Shown piece after piece: positions 8,523-16,810 of a stretch of 64,000 nt of DNA. The stretch comes from Geodermatophilus sp. YIM 151500 (lineage in GTDB: Bacteria > Actinomycetota > Actinomycetes > Mycobacteriales > Geodermatophilaceae): the NCBI RefSeq assembly GCF_025716945.1, contig NZ_JAOVZT010000003.1, positions 149,898 to 213,897 on the forward strand. The letters run 5' to 3'. How positions within the stretch are numbered: position 1 is the first letter of the stretch; the number at the start of each line of letters is the position of its first letter. A model generated the notes under the pieces. The model saw only the letters and a program-made list of their open reading frames with translations. It ran no database searches and was not told where the DNA came from. The position numbers and the translations under genes are program-made.

Positions 8523-8906
8523 ATGTCGCGACCCCCGGCGCCCGAGTGGGCGGTCCGCGCGCTGGCGGACGTCTACGACCCCTGCTGCCGCGAGAAGGGC
8601 ATCTCCGTCGTGGACATGGGCCTGCTGCGGTCGGTGACCGTCGAGGACGGGCACGCGCGCGTGGAGCTCCTGCTCACCTCCGGGTGGTGCCCCTTCGCCT
8701 CCCGCGTGCTCGACGACGTCGAGGACGCCGTCCGCGCGCAGCCGGGGATCGAGTCCTGCGCCGTGGAGATCGTGTGGGACGAGGTCTGGTCCACCGACCG
8801 GCTCTCCGAGTCCGCGCGCCGGCTGCTGCGCTTCCTGCCCGAACCGGTCGCGGTGCCCGACCGCGACGCCTACATCGCCGCACACACCCGGGGAGGCCGT
8901 TCATGA
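8523..8906 (+). CDS. DUF59 / MIP18-type metal-sulfur cluster assembly protein
   Basis: A 127-residue protein of the DUF59 family (SufT/PaaD-like), whose members assist iron-sulfur cluster assembly. The typical strand VDMGLLRSVTVEDG and the Cys-containing loop TSGWCPFAS are visible, with an additional CC pair near residue 20. The stop overlaps the start of the amidohydrolase gene (ATGA at 8903-8906), so the two proteins are made together. From memory, DUF59 plus amidohydrolase pairs occur in actinobacterial propane/alkene monooxygenase clusters. No monooxygenase genes are in this window. Confidence 0.82.
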   Translation: MSRPPAPEWAVRALADVYDPCCREKGISVVDMGLLRSVTVEDGHARVELLLTSGWCPFASRVLDDVEDAVRAQPGIESCAVEIVWDEVWSTDRLSESARRLLRFLPEPVAVPDRDAYIAAHTRGGRS

Positions 8907-9913
8907 TCGGCGACGCATTCGTGTTCGACGGGGTCGCCCACCCGTTCAACTTCACGCAGAAGAACGCCTACGGGCAGCCCGGGCAGATGTTCGCCCAGCA
9001 CCTGTACGCCTTCCACGCCACCCTGACGCCCGAGGGCGAGCGGGTGATGCCGGCCGACGACTTCCTGCGGGAGTGGACGCCGGCCGACGTCCGGCAGATG
9101 GTCTACGACGAGTCCGACACCGACATGCTGGTGGCGATGCCGCTGCCGCTGACCGATCTGTTCCGCGACGGGCTGTCCCCGTGGGAGACCTGCACCGAGC
9201 TGGCCGCCCGCGACCCCGACCGGACCGTCTTCTGGGGTTCGGTCAACCCGCTGGAGGGCCGACGCGCGATCGACCTGATGGAGCGCCAGGTCGGCGAGTT
9301 CGGCGCCAAGGCGTTCAAGTTCTACAACGTCCGCTACGACTACGGGGCGCCCTTCCCCTGGCGGATGGACGATCCGCAGGTCGCCTTCCCGGTGTTCGAG
9401 AAGGCGCAGGAGCTCGGCGTGAACCTCATCGGCGTGCACAAGGGCATCCCGCTGGGCCCGCAGCCGGTGGAGGCCACCCAGACCTGGGACATGGACGGCG
9501 CGGCCGCCAACTTCCCCGACATCAACTTCGTGATCTTCCACGTGGGGATGCCGTTCCTCGACGAGACCTGCTGGCAGCTGATCCGCTTCCCCAACCTGTA
9601 CGCGTCGCTGGCCGCGACGATCAACTTCGTCGTCCGGGCGCCGCGGCTGTTCGCCGAGATCCTCGGCAAGCTGCTGTTCTGGTGCGGCGAGGACAAGATC
9701 GTCTACGGCTCGGAGGCGCCGATCTTCCACCCGCAGTGGGCGCTGCGGGCGTTCATGGACTTCTCCATCCCGCAGGACCTGTGCGACGGCTACGGCTATC
9801 CGCAGCTCACCGACCAGGCCAAGCGCAAGATCCTCGGCGAGAACCTGCTGCGCCTGCACGGGATGGACGTCGAGGCGACCACGGCCCGGCTCGGCCGCGC
9901 GCAGGCCCACTGA
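8903..9913 (+). CDS. Amidohydrolase (amidohydrolase-2, TIM-barrel metal-dependent hydrolase)
   Basis: A 336-residue protein of the amidohydrolase-2/ACMSD-like superfamily. It begins FVFDGVAHPFN, the usual metal-binding start with one His, and has further candidate ligands in GVHKGIP and IFHVGMPFLDE, and Glu/His in YGSEAPIFHPQ. The C-terminal ILGENLLRLHGMD is the common family ending. The gene is translationally coupled to the DUF59 gene and probably controlled by the IclR gene upstream. The natural substrate is unknown. Confidence 0.85.
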   Translation: MIGDAFVFDGVAHPFNFTQKNAYGQPGQMFAQHLYAFHATLTPEGERVMPADDFLREWTPADVRQMVYDESDTDMLVAMPLPLTDLFRDGLSPWETCTELAARDPDRTVFWGSVNPLEGRRAIDLMERQVGEFGAKAFKFYNVRYDYGAPFPWRMDDPQVAFPVFEKAQELGVNLIGVHKGIPLGPQPVEATQTWDMDGAAANFPDINFVIFHVGMPFLDETCWQLIRFPNLYASLAATINFVVRAPRLFAEILGKLLFWCGEDKIVYGSEAPIFHPQWALRAFMDFSIPQDLCDGYGYPQLTDQAKRKILGENLLRLHGMDVEATTARLGRAQAH

Positions 9914-9914
9914 G

Positions 9915-9957
9915 GCGGCGTGAGAACGTGCAGGTCACCCGCACATTCTCACGCCGC
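9915..9957. terminator. Bidirectional hairpin terminator between convergent genes
   Basis: A 17-bp stem with one mismatch (9915-9931 with 9941-9957) and a 9-nt loop lies directly after the amidohydrolase stop. Its right arm reaches the stop codon of the convergent pentapeptide gene. No U-tract follows. Placement between two convergent genes indicates shared termination. Confidence 0.7.
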
Positions 9958-10790
9958 TACGTCCAGTGCGGCGGGGTCCAGTGCGGCGGGCGGGCGAGGA
10001 CGGCGGGGATCCCCGTCCGCGCGTCGCCGCGGGCGGCGCCGACCTGGGGTTGGGTGAGGAACAGGCAGGTCGACAGGTCGGTGCCGCGGACGTCGGCGGC
10101 CCGCAGGTCGGCGCCCAGCAGGTCGGCCCGGTCCAGGGCGGCGCCGCGCAGGTCGGCGCCGAGGAGCAACGCGCCGCGCAGGCTTGCGCCGCGCAGATCC
10201 TCACCGCGCAGGTCCGCACCGACCAGGTCGGCGCCGCGCCGGTCGTCCGCCCGCCGCGGCAGCCGCTCGCGGACCAGCTCGCTCGCCCGCGCCAGCAGCT
10301 CGCCTCCCTCGGCGCGCAGCGGGTCGACGTCGAGCGCGGCGAGCTCGGCCGGTGCGCCGTCGGCGCGCCGCTCCACCTCGCGCTGCACGCGCCGCAGCTC
10401 CGGGTGCACCGCCGCCGCCTCGGGGCGGGCCAGCGCCTCGCCGACGTGGCGGAGCAGCTCGTGCAGCTGCCGGACGACGCGGAAGACCTCCGGCATCGCC
10501 GCCGCGTCCGGCGACGCCCGCCAGTCGTGGCCGCCGTAGGTGACCTGGGTGACGTGCTGGCCGGCGCCGAAGCAGTCGAAGACGGCGCACCCGGCGAAGC
10601 CCCGCCCGCGCAGCTCGGCGTGGATGCCACAGCGCAGCTCGGGCGTCAGGTTGCGGCACGGGGTGCCGGCCGGCTTGTTGACGGCGAAGTCGGCCGACCG
10701 GGCGAAGGCGGGGACGACGCAGCAGAGCGCCGCGCACCGGTCGCAGTCGGCGGTGAGCTCGCGGCGCCGGACGCCGGAGGGGGTGACCAT
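9957..10790 (-). CDS. Pentapeptide repeat-containing protein with an N-terminal Cys-rich domain
   Basis: A protein of about 277 residues. The N-terminal half is Cys-rich (CDRCAALCC, then CRNLTPELRCGIH and CAVFDCFGAGQH), suggesting a metal-binding domain. The C-terminal part from about residue 185 is a pentapeptide-repeat run of A(D/N)LxG type: GADLVGADLRGEDLRGASL and further units. Such repeats fold into a right-handed quadrilateral beta-helix. Some family members protect gyrase, but nothing here shows that role. ATG 10790 is favoured (GGGGTGG about 7 nt upstream). GTG 10796 is the alternative. Confidence 0.82.
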   Translation of the reverse strand: MVTPSGVRRRELTADCDRCAALCCVVPAFARSADFAVNKPAGTPCRNLTPELRCGIHAELRGRGFAGCAVFDCFGAGQHVTQVTYGGHDWRASPDAAAMPEVFRVVRQLHELLRHVGEALARPEAAAVHPELRRVQREVERRADGAPAELAALDVDPLRAEGGELLARASELVRERLPRRADDRRGADLVGADLRGEDLRGASLRGALLLGADLRGAALDRADLLGADLRAADVRGTDLSTCLFLTQPQVGAARGDARTGIPAVLARPPHWTPPHWT

Positions 10791-10836
10791 GGCCACCCCA
10801 CGGTACGAGCCCCGGTGCGGTTGCCGGGACGCCCCG

Positions 10837-10897
10837 GCGAGCGTGTGCGCTGACGCCCGGTCCGGACCCGGAAGGGGGCGTCAGCGCACACGCTCGC
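10837..10897. terminator. 22-bp perfect inverted repeat (terminator-like)
   Basis: Arms 10837-10858 and 10876-10897 are perfectly complementary. The 17-nt loop contains a smaller palindrome (GGTCCGGACC). It lies 15 bp after the stop of the minus-strand HtaA-like gene and upstream of the pentapeptide gene, as expected for a terminator of the former. Confidence 0.65.
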
Positions 10898-10911
10898 GGC
10901 AGGACCGCCGC

Positions 10912-11478
10912 TCAGCTCTCCGGCACCACGCAGGCGTCCCCGACGAACACGTCGGCGAAGTCGGGCGCGCCCAGCGCCTCGGCGGCCGCGGCGGTCAGGG
11001 TCAACCCGGCCTGGACGCCGTCGCAGGACGGCACCGCGCCGTCGATCGCCTCCGCCTCGACGAGGTTGAAGACGTCGACCTCGCCGTCCAGCTCCTCTCC
11101 GTCCAGCGTCGCCTCGGCCTCGAGGATCGCCTCGTCGACGGAGATCTCGAACTCGCGGATCTCCAGCGAGCCCCCGTCGAGCGTGGTGAACGCCAGGCCG
11201 CCGCTGTGCTCGATCTCCCCGTCGCCCTCGATCTCGGTGATGGGGAACGACACCTGGGCCGCGCCGTCGGGAGCGCTGAGTTCCGCATCCCCGAGGGTCT
11301 CGACCCCGAGGTCCTCGACGAGGACCGGCACCAGGTCGGGATCGAGGACGACGGTGGTGGTGCCGCCGGCGGACGAGTCGTCGTCGGTGGACGCGCCGGC
11401 GGGCGGCGCGACCATCACGCCGAGGGCCAGCGTGCCGGCGGACAGGGCGGTGGTGACGAGTGCTCGGGTGGGTCGCAT
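10912..11478 (-). CDS. Secreted HtaA-domain-like protein
   Basis: A 188-residue exported protein. The N-terminus MRPTRALVTTALSAGTLALG ends in a signal peptidase-like site (PPAGAST). The mature part resembles the HtaA heme/cell-surface domain: VSFPITEIEGDGEIEHSGGL, then a beta-rich stretch and the LTLTAAAAEALGA ending typical of those proteins. Two Cys (CDG and DACVVPES) may form a disulfide. No TM anchor or sortase motif is seen, and no heme transport genes are adjacent. Domain assignment is by pattern recognition only. Confidence 0.6.
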   Translation of the reverse strand: MRPTRALVTTALSAGTLALGVMVAPPAGASTDDDSSAGGTTTVVLDPDLVPVLVEDLGVETLGDAELSAPDGAAQVSFPITEIEGDGEIEHSGGLAFTTLDGGSLEIREFEISVDEAILEAEATLDGEELDGEVDVFNLVEAEAIDGAVPSCDGVQAGLTLTAAAAEALGAPDFADVFVGDACVVPES

Positions 11479-11658
11479 GGCGTTCCTCGGGGGTGTGGCC
11501 CGCGTACGGGCGGTGGGGACGTACACCGACCACTTCCGCGCCCGGTCGCGTCCTGGATGCGCGGTGAGAAGAACTCCTCTGCTCATCACGGCGAGGCACT
11601 GAGTGGGTGCACGGCGTACCGACCGACCGTCGGGCGGTACTTTCGCTTGGGTCACGGC

Positions 11659-11672
11659 CAAGGTTTGCCTTG
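11659..11672. promoter_or_regulatory. Candidate operator upstream of the TetR-family gene
   Basis: A 14-bp palindrome with arms CAAGG and CCTTG lies in the gap between the divergent HtaA-like gene and the TetR gene, about 35 bp before the TetR start. Autoregulation by TetR proteins through such sites is common. Only position and symmetry support it. Confidence 0.3.
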
Positions 11673-11705
11673 ACCATTACACAAGCGGAGTCGACGCTCC
11701 CGCCC

Positions 11706-12299
11706 GTGACGCAGCCGCGCTCGTACCGGATGGCTGCCCGCGCCGAGGGCGTCAGCCGTACGCGCGAGCGGATCCTCGCCGCCGCCCGGGACGCCTTCGT
11801 CGACCGTCCCTACGACGAGGTCACGCTGGCCGGGATCGCGGCGGAGGCGGGCGTGACCCAGCAGACCCTGCTCAACCACTTCTCCTCCAAGGAGGGGCTG
11901 CTGCTCGCCACGACGGAGAGCCACCTCCGGGGTGAGGTCGAGCGGCTGCGCGGGCCGGTCCGGCCCGGGGACGTGCGGGCCGCCGTCCGCGGCCTGGTGC
12001 GCCAGTACGAGCGGCTGGGTGACGCCAACGTCCGCGTCGAGGCCGTGGCCGAGCGCATCCCGCTCGTCGGGCAGGTCGTGGCCGCCGCCCGCGCCACCCA
12101 CCGCGCCTGGCTCGAGGAGGTCTTCGCCGGGCAGCTGCCGGACGACTCCCGGGCCCGGCGCCGCGTGCTCGCCGCGCTGTACGCCGCCACCGACGTCGGC
12201 ACCTGGAAGCTGCTGCGCCGCGACCTGGGGCACAGCCGCGCCGAGACCACCGCCGTCCTGGAGTCGCTGGTCCGGGCCGCCCTGGCCCCCCCGCCGTGA
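11706..12299 (+). CDS. TetR/AcrR family transcriptional regulator
   Basis: A regulator of 197 residues. The N-terminal HTH is clear (RERILAAARDAFV, then EVTLAGIAAEAGVTQQTLLNHFSSKEGLL). The C-terminal part is a variable ligand-binding helical domain. GTG 11706 is used; ATG 11730 is possible. The stop is followed within 12 bp by the glycosyltransferase start, whose ribosome-binding site overlaps the end of this gene, so the two form an operon. The regulator may control the glycosyltransferase in response to its substrate or a drug. Confidence 0.9.
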   Translation: MTQPRSYRMAARAEGVSRTRERILAAARDAFVDRPYDEVTLAGIAAEAGVTQQTLLNHFSSKEGLLLATTESHLRGEVERLRGPVRPGDVRAAVRGLVRQYERLGDANVRVEAVAERIPLVGQVVAAARATHRAWLEEVFAGQLPDDSRARRRVLAALYAATDVGTWKLLRRDLGHSRAETTAVLESLVRAALAPPP

Positions 12300-12310
12300 G
12301 GAGGTCCGCG

Positions 12311-13582
12311 ATGCACTACCTGGCCGCGATGTGGGACGGCGGGGGCACCGTCCCGGTGGAGGTGGGTGTCGTCCGCCGGCTGCTGGCCCGCGGGCACACG
12401 GTCACGGTGCTGGGCGACCCGACGATCGCGCCGGACCTCGCCGGCACCGGGGCGGAGTTCCGCTCCTGGGTGCGTGCGCCGCACCGGGTCTCGACCGCCC
12501 GCGAGGACGACGTCTTCAAGGACTGGGAGGTCCTCCGGAACCCGCCCGCGCTGCTGGGCCGGCTGCGCGACCGCCTGGTCACCGGGCCGGCCGCCGCGCA
12601 GGCTGCCGACGTGCGCGAGGCGCTGGCCACCCGGCCCGCGGACGCCGTGGTCGCCAACGCTGCGCTGCTCGGTGCGATGGTCGGCGCCGAGTCGCTCGGG
12701 GTGCCGTTCGCCGTCCTCTCGCCGAACGTCTACAGCCGCCCGGCGCCGGGCCTGCCGCCGTTCGGCTCCGGGCTGCGCCCCGCGCGCGGCCCGGCGGGCC
12801 GGCTCCGCGACCGGGCGCTCACCGGCCTGGTCGACCGGCTGTGGAACCGGGGCCTGCCCGATCTGGACGCCGCCCGCGCGGGCGTCGGCCTGGGGCCGCT
12901 GCCGTCGGTCTGGGCGCAGTGGGACCGCGCCGCGCGCGTCCTCGTGCTCACCTCGGCCGTCTTCGACCTGCCGGCCGAGCTGCCGGACGGCGTGCGCTAC
13001 GTCGGCCCGGTGCTCGACGACCCGGCCTGGGCCGAGCCGGTGGAGCCGCCGGCGGGCGACGGGCCGCTGGTCGCGGTCGGCCTGTCGTCGACCTGGATGC
13101 GGCAGGAGGACGTGCTGCGCCGCATCGTCGCCGCGCTGGCGTCGCTCGACGTCCGCGCCGTGGTGACCACCGGGCCGGCGGTCGACCCGGCCGAGGTGCC
13201 CGGCAGCGGGCGGATCGCCGTCGTCCGGTCCGCGTCCCACGCGCAGCTGTTCGAGCGCGCCGACGCGGTGGTCACGCACGCCGGGCACGGGACGCTGGTG
13301 CGGGCGCTGGCGGCCGGCGTCCCGGCGGTGTGCCTGCCGATGGGTCGCGACCAGCGCGACAACGTCGTCCGGGCGGCCCGGCACGGCGCCGTCGTCGGCC
13401 TGCCCGCGCGGGCGTCGTCCGGGCGGATCGCGGCCGCCGTCCGGCAGGTGCTCACCGACCCGGCCTACCGCCGGGGCGCGCGGGCCCTCGGCGCGCGACT
13501 GCGCGCCGATGCGGCCGGCACCGCGCTGGTCGACGAGCTGGAGGCCGTGGCCCGTCGGCGCGTCGTGCCCCGGCCGGCCTGA
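12311..13582 (+). CDS. GT1-type (macrolide-like) glycosyltransferase
   Basis: A 423-residue GT-B fold glycosyltransferase of the UDP-glycosyltransferase/MGT type. The N-terminal domain has the acceptor-side pattern 'VEVGVVRRLLARGHTVTVLGD'. The C-terminal nucleotide-sugar site carries ADAVVTHAGHGTLVRALAAG followed by PMGRDQRDN. Such enzymes glycosylate small hydrophobic acceptors, including antibiotics. The ATG start has GAGGAGG 6 nt upstream, overlapping the TetR stop. A related but distinct GT lies at 29289-30452 on the other strand. Confidence 0.88.
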   Translation: MHYLAAMWDGGGTVPVEVGVVRRLLARGHTVTVLGDPTIAPDLAGTGAEFRSWVRAPHRVSTAREDDVFKDWEVLRNPPALLGRLRDRLVTGPAAAQAADVREALATRPADAVVANAALLGAMVGAESLGVPFAVLSPNVYSRPAPGLPPFGSGLRPARGPAGRLRDRALTGLVDRLWNRGLPDLDAARAGVGLGPLPSVWAQWDRAARVLVLTSAVFDLPAELPDGVRYVGPVLDDPAWAEPVEPPAGDGPLVAVGLSSTWMRQEDVLRRIVAALASLDVRAVVTTGPAVDPAEVPGSGRIAVVRSASHAQLFERADAVVTHAGHGTLVRALAAGVPAVCLPMGRDQRDNVVRAARHGAVVGLPARASSGRIAAAVRQVLTDPAYRRGARALGARLRADAAGTALVDELEAVARRRVVPRPA

Positions 13583-13631
13583 TGCGGAGCGCGGGAGCGC
13601 AGCTGTCCTGCGCTCCCGGCCTCCGCATCAG
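13579..13631. terminator. Convergent-gene hairpin with both stop codons in its arms
   Basis: Arms 13579-13602 and 13608-13631 pair over 24 positions with a short internal mismatch and a 5-nt loop. The glycosyltransferase TGA lies in the left arm. The oxidoreductase TGA, on the minus strand, lies in the right arm. The structure is a shared bidirectional terminator for these convergent genes. Confidence 0.75.
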
Positions 13632-14584
13632 GGCGTGAGGACGACCTTGCCGACGGTGCCGCGGTCGGCCAGCGACTGCAGCGCCTGCGGTGCCTCCGCC
13701 AGCGGGCGGGCCTCGCCGATCACCGGGTCGATGTGCCCGTCGACGACGAGGCGGCTGAGCTCCTCGTGCACCATGCCGAAGCGGGCCGGGTCCATCTTCC
13801 GGTAGAGGCCCCAGTGCAGGCCGACGACGCTGTAGTTCTTGACGAGCACGTGGTTGGCCGGCGCCTCGGGGATGCGGCCGCTGGTGAAGCCGACGACGAC
13901 CAGCCGCCCCTCGAAGGCGATGCAGCGGCGGCTCTTGTCGAACACGTCGCCGCCGACCGGGTCGTAGACGACGTCGGCGCCGTGCCCGCCGGTGACCTCC
14001 TTGACGACCGGGACGAAGTCGTCGGTGGTGTAGTCGATCACGTGGTCGGCGCCGAGCGCGCGGCAGACATCGACCTTGCGGGGCCCTCCGGCGGTGGCGA
14101 TCACGTGCGCGCCGGCGGCCTTGCCGAGCTGGATGGCCGCCGTCCCGACCCCACCGGCGCCGGCGTGCACCAGCAGCCACTCCCCCGCCTGCAGGTTCGC
14201 GCGGCGGTGCAGGCCGACGTAGCCGGTTTGGTAGGTCAGGTGGAGCGCGGCGGCCTTTTCGTCGCTCATGCCGTCGGGCACCGGGAAGGCGTAGTCGGCG
14301 TCCATGAGCGCGTACTCGGCGAAGGCGCCCCAGCCGCCGGACGGCGTGCCGATCACCCGCTGCCCGGTGCCCTCGATCTCGCCGCACAGCTCGATGCCGG
14401 GCGTGTACGGCAACGGTGGCCGCTCCTGGTAGGTGCCCATGGCCATGAGCAGGTCGGGGAAGTTGAGCGCCGCGGCCCGCACCTTCACCAGCACCTGCCC
14501 CTCGCCCGGCTGCGGCCGCTCGACGTCGTCGAGGCTCAGCACCTTCGAGGGTTCGCCCAGCTCGTGGACCCGCCATGCGCGCAT
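13628..14584 (-). CDS. NADPH:quinone oxidoreductase-type zinc-independent MDR protein
   Basis: A 318-residue medium-chain dehydrogenase/reductase of the quinone oxidoreductase group. The N-terminal MRAWRVHELGEP and the signature AAALNFPDLLMAMGTYQ, with TPGIELCGEI, are typical, and the structural zinc Cys cluster is absent. The Rossmann segment WLLVHAGAGGVGTAAIQLGK lies near residue 135 and binds NADPH. The start is ATG 14584. It converges on the glycosyltransferase. The LtrA gene lies 34 bp upstream on the same strand. Confidence 0.9.
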   Translation of the reverse strand: MRAWRVHELGEPSKVLSLDDVERPQPGEGQVLVKVRAAALNFPDLLMAMGTYQERPPLPYTPGIELCGEIEGTGQRVIGTPSGGWGAFAEYALMDADYAFPVPDGMSDEKAAALHLTYQTGYVGLHRRANLQAGEWLLVHAGAGGVGTAAIQLGKAAGAHVIATAGGPRKVDVCRALGADHVIDYTTDDFVPVVKEVTGGHGADVVYDPVGGDVFDKSRRCIAFEGRLVVVGFTSGRIPEAPANHVLVKNYSVVGLHWGLYRKMDPARFGMVHEELSRLVVDGHIDPVIGEARPLAEAPQALQSLADRGTVGKVVLTP

Positions 14585-14618
14585 GCCCGCGACCCTGCCA
14601 GACGCGCGGTGACCGCCG

Positions 14619-15875
14619 TCACCCGGTGGACGTCCGTCCGTCGCCGAGGAGCAGGCGATCCCCGTGCCGGTGGCCGACCGTCTCGTAGCCGACCACGGTC
14701 ACCCACGGGGTGAGCGCCAGGACGGCGAGGCACCAGACCATCGGCGCCCCCGCCACCGCGAGGACGACGGACGCCACCACGAGCACCGCCGACCCGGCCA
14801 GCAGCAGCAGGTGGAACGGGTCGAACACGCGGGTCAGCTGCGTGAACAGGACGTAGATCGACAGCACGTACACAGCGACCGGGAGCGCCACGGTGAGCAC
14901 GGTGCCGGCCACGTCGAGGACGCTGTGGTGCTCGAGGTGGTACGCGGCCGCGTGCATACCCGCCCCCACCGCGACCGCCGCGCCGAAGACGACGATGTGG
15001 CCGTACCCCCAGCCGAAGCTGCGCGACCGGAACCGGTGCAGCAGTTCCCCGCACGGCAGGATGAAGTAGATCCACCACATGCCGAACGCCAGCGCCGTCC
15101 CGGCCAGCCCGAGGACGACGACGTCGGCCGACCAGCCCGGGCCTTCCGGGCCGACGATCGCCGACAGCGCGATCGTCGTGCCGAGCAGGCCCTCGCCGAG
15201 GGTGACGATCACCAGCAGGCCGTGCCGCTCGGCGATGTGGTGCGCGTGCCAGGGGGTGCCGCCCTTGCGGGTCTCGGCGAGCACCGGGCCGGCGAGCTCG
15301 GCCAGGACCAGGGCGGCGGCCCAGAGGAAGGTGACCAGGATCGACGTCCGCGCGATCAGCAGCGCGATCCACCCCACCTGGGCGATCGAGATCGCCGTCG
15401 CGTAGGTCAGGCAGGCGCGGCGCCGGACCGGGTCCTGGCGCGCCGCGCGCAGCCACTGGAAGACCATGGCTCCGCGCATGACGACGTAGCCGGCGACCAT
15501 GACCCCGTTGTCGACGAACTCGCCCTCGTCGATCGAGGCGAACATCGGCGGCAGGCCCAGCGCCAGGATCAGCACGCCGAGCATCTGCACCATCGTGGTC
15601 AGCCGGAAGATCCAGTCGTCGGTGTCGAACGCCGACGCGAACCAGGTGAAGTTGATCCACGCCCAGGCGACGGCGAAGGTGGCGAACGCGAAGCCCAGCA
15701 GCCCCGAGGCGATGTGCCCTTCGGCCAGGTAGTGCGCCAGCTCGTTGGCGGCGGTGCCGAACGCCACCACGAAGACCAGGTCGAAGAAGAGCTCCAGCGG
15801 CGTGGCCGCGCGGTGCGCCTCGTGCGGGTCACGCCCGCCCATGCGGGCCCGGCGGTGGGCCTGGAAGAGGGCCAT
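14619..15875 (-). CDS. Low temperature requirement protein A (LtrA) family membrane protein
   Basis: A 418-residue polytopic membrane protein. The family opening is present: ATPLELFFDLVFVVAF near residue 25, then a repeated pattern of hydrophobic segments. The conserved ERHGLLVIVTLGEGLLG lies near residue 225. Members were first noted for a low-temperature growth phenotype in Listeria, but their biochemical role is unknown. Start ATG 15875. It may share a transcript with the downstream quinone oxidoreductase (34-bp gap). Confidence 0.9.
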   Translation of the reverse strand: MALFQAHRRARMGGRDPHEAHRAATPLELFFDLVFVVAFGTAANELAHYLAEGHIASGLLGFAFATFAVAWAWINFTWFASAFDTDDWIFRLTTMVQMLGVLILALGLPPMFASIDEGEFVDNGVMVAGYVVMRGAMVFQWLRAARQDPVRRRACLTYATAISIAQVGWIALLIARTSILVTFLWAAALVLAELAGPVLAETRKGGTPWHAHHIAERHGLLVIVTLGEGLLGTTIALSAIVGPEGPGWSADVVVLGLAGTALAFGMWWIYFILPCGELLHRFRSRSFGWGYGHIVVFGAAVAVGAGMHAAAYHLEHHSVLDVAGTVLTVALPVAVYVLSIYVLFTQLTRVFDPFHLLLLAGSAVLVVASVVLAVAGAPMVWCLAVLALTPWVTVVGYETVGHRHGDRLLLGDGRTSTG

Positions 15876-15892
15876 GGCGGAGTCTAGGGACG

Positions 15893-15943
15893 GCGCGACG
15901 CGGAGCGTCCACGCCCATCGCGACGCGGAGCGTCCACGCCGTT
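15893..15943. repeat. Short tandem duplication between LtrA and SDR genes
   Basis: A block of about 20 bp (GACGCGGAGCGTCCACGCC) occurs twice about 24 bp apart just upstream of the LtrA gene. It may be a simple duplication or a duplicated binding site. No function can be assigned. Confidence 0.55.
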
Positions 15944-15951
15944 CGCGGCGG

Positions 15952-16746
15952 TCAGGAGACCGACGGCGGGCGCAGCGCCTCGGGCAGGACGGCGGTGTCC
16001 CCCGCGGCGGTCTTGGCGCTCGGCACGCCCTTGAACCGGTAGGGCACCGCGCCGACGCCGGGCTGGACGACGTAGGCGCCGCCCGGCTCACCGGACGCCC
16101 ACGCGGCGAGCATCGCGTCGGCCACCTCGTCGGCGGTGAGCACCGGGAAGCCGGCGGCCTCGAACTCGGCGCGGATCGGGTCGATGATCGCGGTGTCGGC
16201 GTAGCCGGGGCAGATCGCCGTGAGGGTGATGCCCTCGTCGGCGAGCCCCGGCGCCAGCGCGCGCACGAAGGCGACCGCACCCGCCTTGGCGACGCTGTAA
16301 CCCGGGTCGGTGGTCATCGGCGAGAGGCCGGCCAGCGACGCCGTCACGACGACGGCCCCTCCCCCGGCGCGGCGCAGCGCCGGCAGCGCGGCCTCGGTGC
16401 CGTAGACGACGCCGAGCAGGTCGACGTCGAGGACGCGGAGGAAGTCGTCGACGTCCAGGGTGGGGCCGGAGCGGCCGGCGATGCCGGCGTTGAGGAAGAC
16501 GGCGTCCAGCCGGCCGTGGGTCGCCTCGACCTGGGCGACGGCGGCGGCGTTGGCGGCGCGGTCGGTGACGTCGAGGACGACGAAGTCCGCTCCGAGGTCG
16601 GTGGCGATCCGACGGGCCTGCTCGGTGTCGAGGTCGGCGAGGACGACGGTCACCTCGCGCTCGCGCAGCGTGGCGGCGAGGGCGCGGCCGAAGCCGCCGG
16701 TGCCTCCGGTGACCAGGGCGACGGATCCTGCGGTGGGCGCGGGCAC
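15952..16746 (-). CDS. SDR family NAD(P)-dependent oxidoreductase
   Basis: A classical short-chain dehydrogenase of 264 residues. The dinucleotide motif TGGTGGFGRALA is near residue 14, the NAG motif is in FLNAGIAG, and the catalytic Ser, Tyr and Lys are in TASLAGL and DPGYSVAKAGAV. A C-terminal extension of about 50 residues ends in PEALRPPSVS. GTG start. The substrate is not predictable. Confidence 0.9.
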   Translation of the reverse strand: MPAPTAGSVALVTGGTGGFGRALAATLREREVTVVLADLDTEQARRIATDLGADFVVLDVTDRAANAAAVAQVEATHGRLDAVFLNAGIAGRSGPTLDVDDFLRVLDVDLLGVVYGTEAALPALRRAGGGAVVVTASLAGLSPMTTDPGYSVAKAGAVAFVRALAPGLADEGITLTAICPGYADTAIIDPIRAEFEAAGFPVLTADEVADAMLAAWASGEPGGAYVVQPGVGAVPYRFKGVPSAKTAAGDTAVLPEALRPPSVS

Positions 16747-16810
16747 CCCCGCATCAGACCACGAGGCGGCCGGGCGGCGTGCTGCGGCCGGACCTCGCCC
16801 CGCGCTCGGG

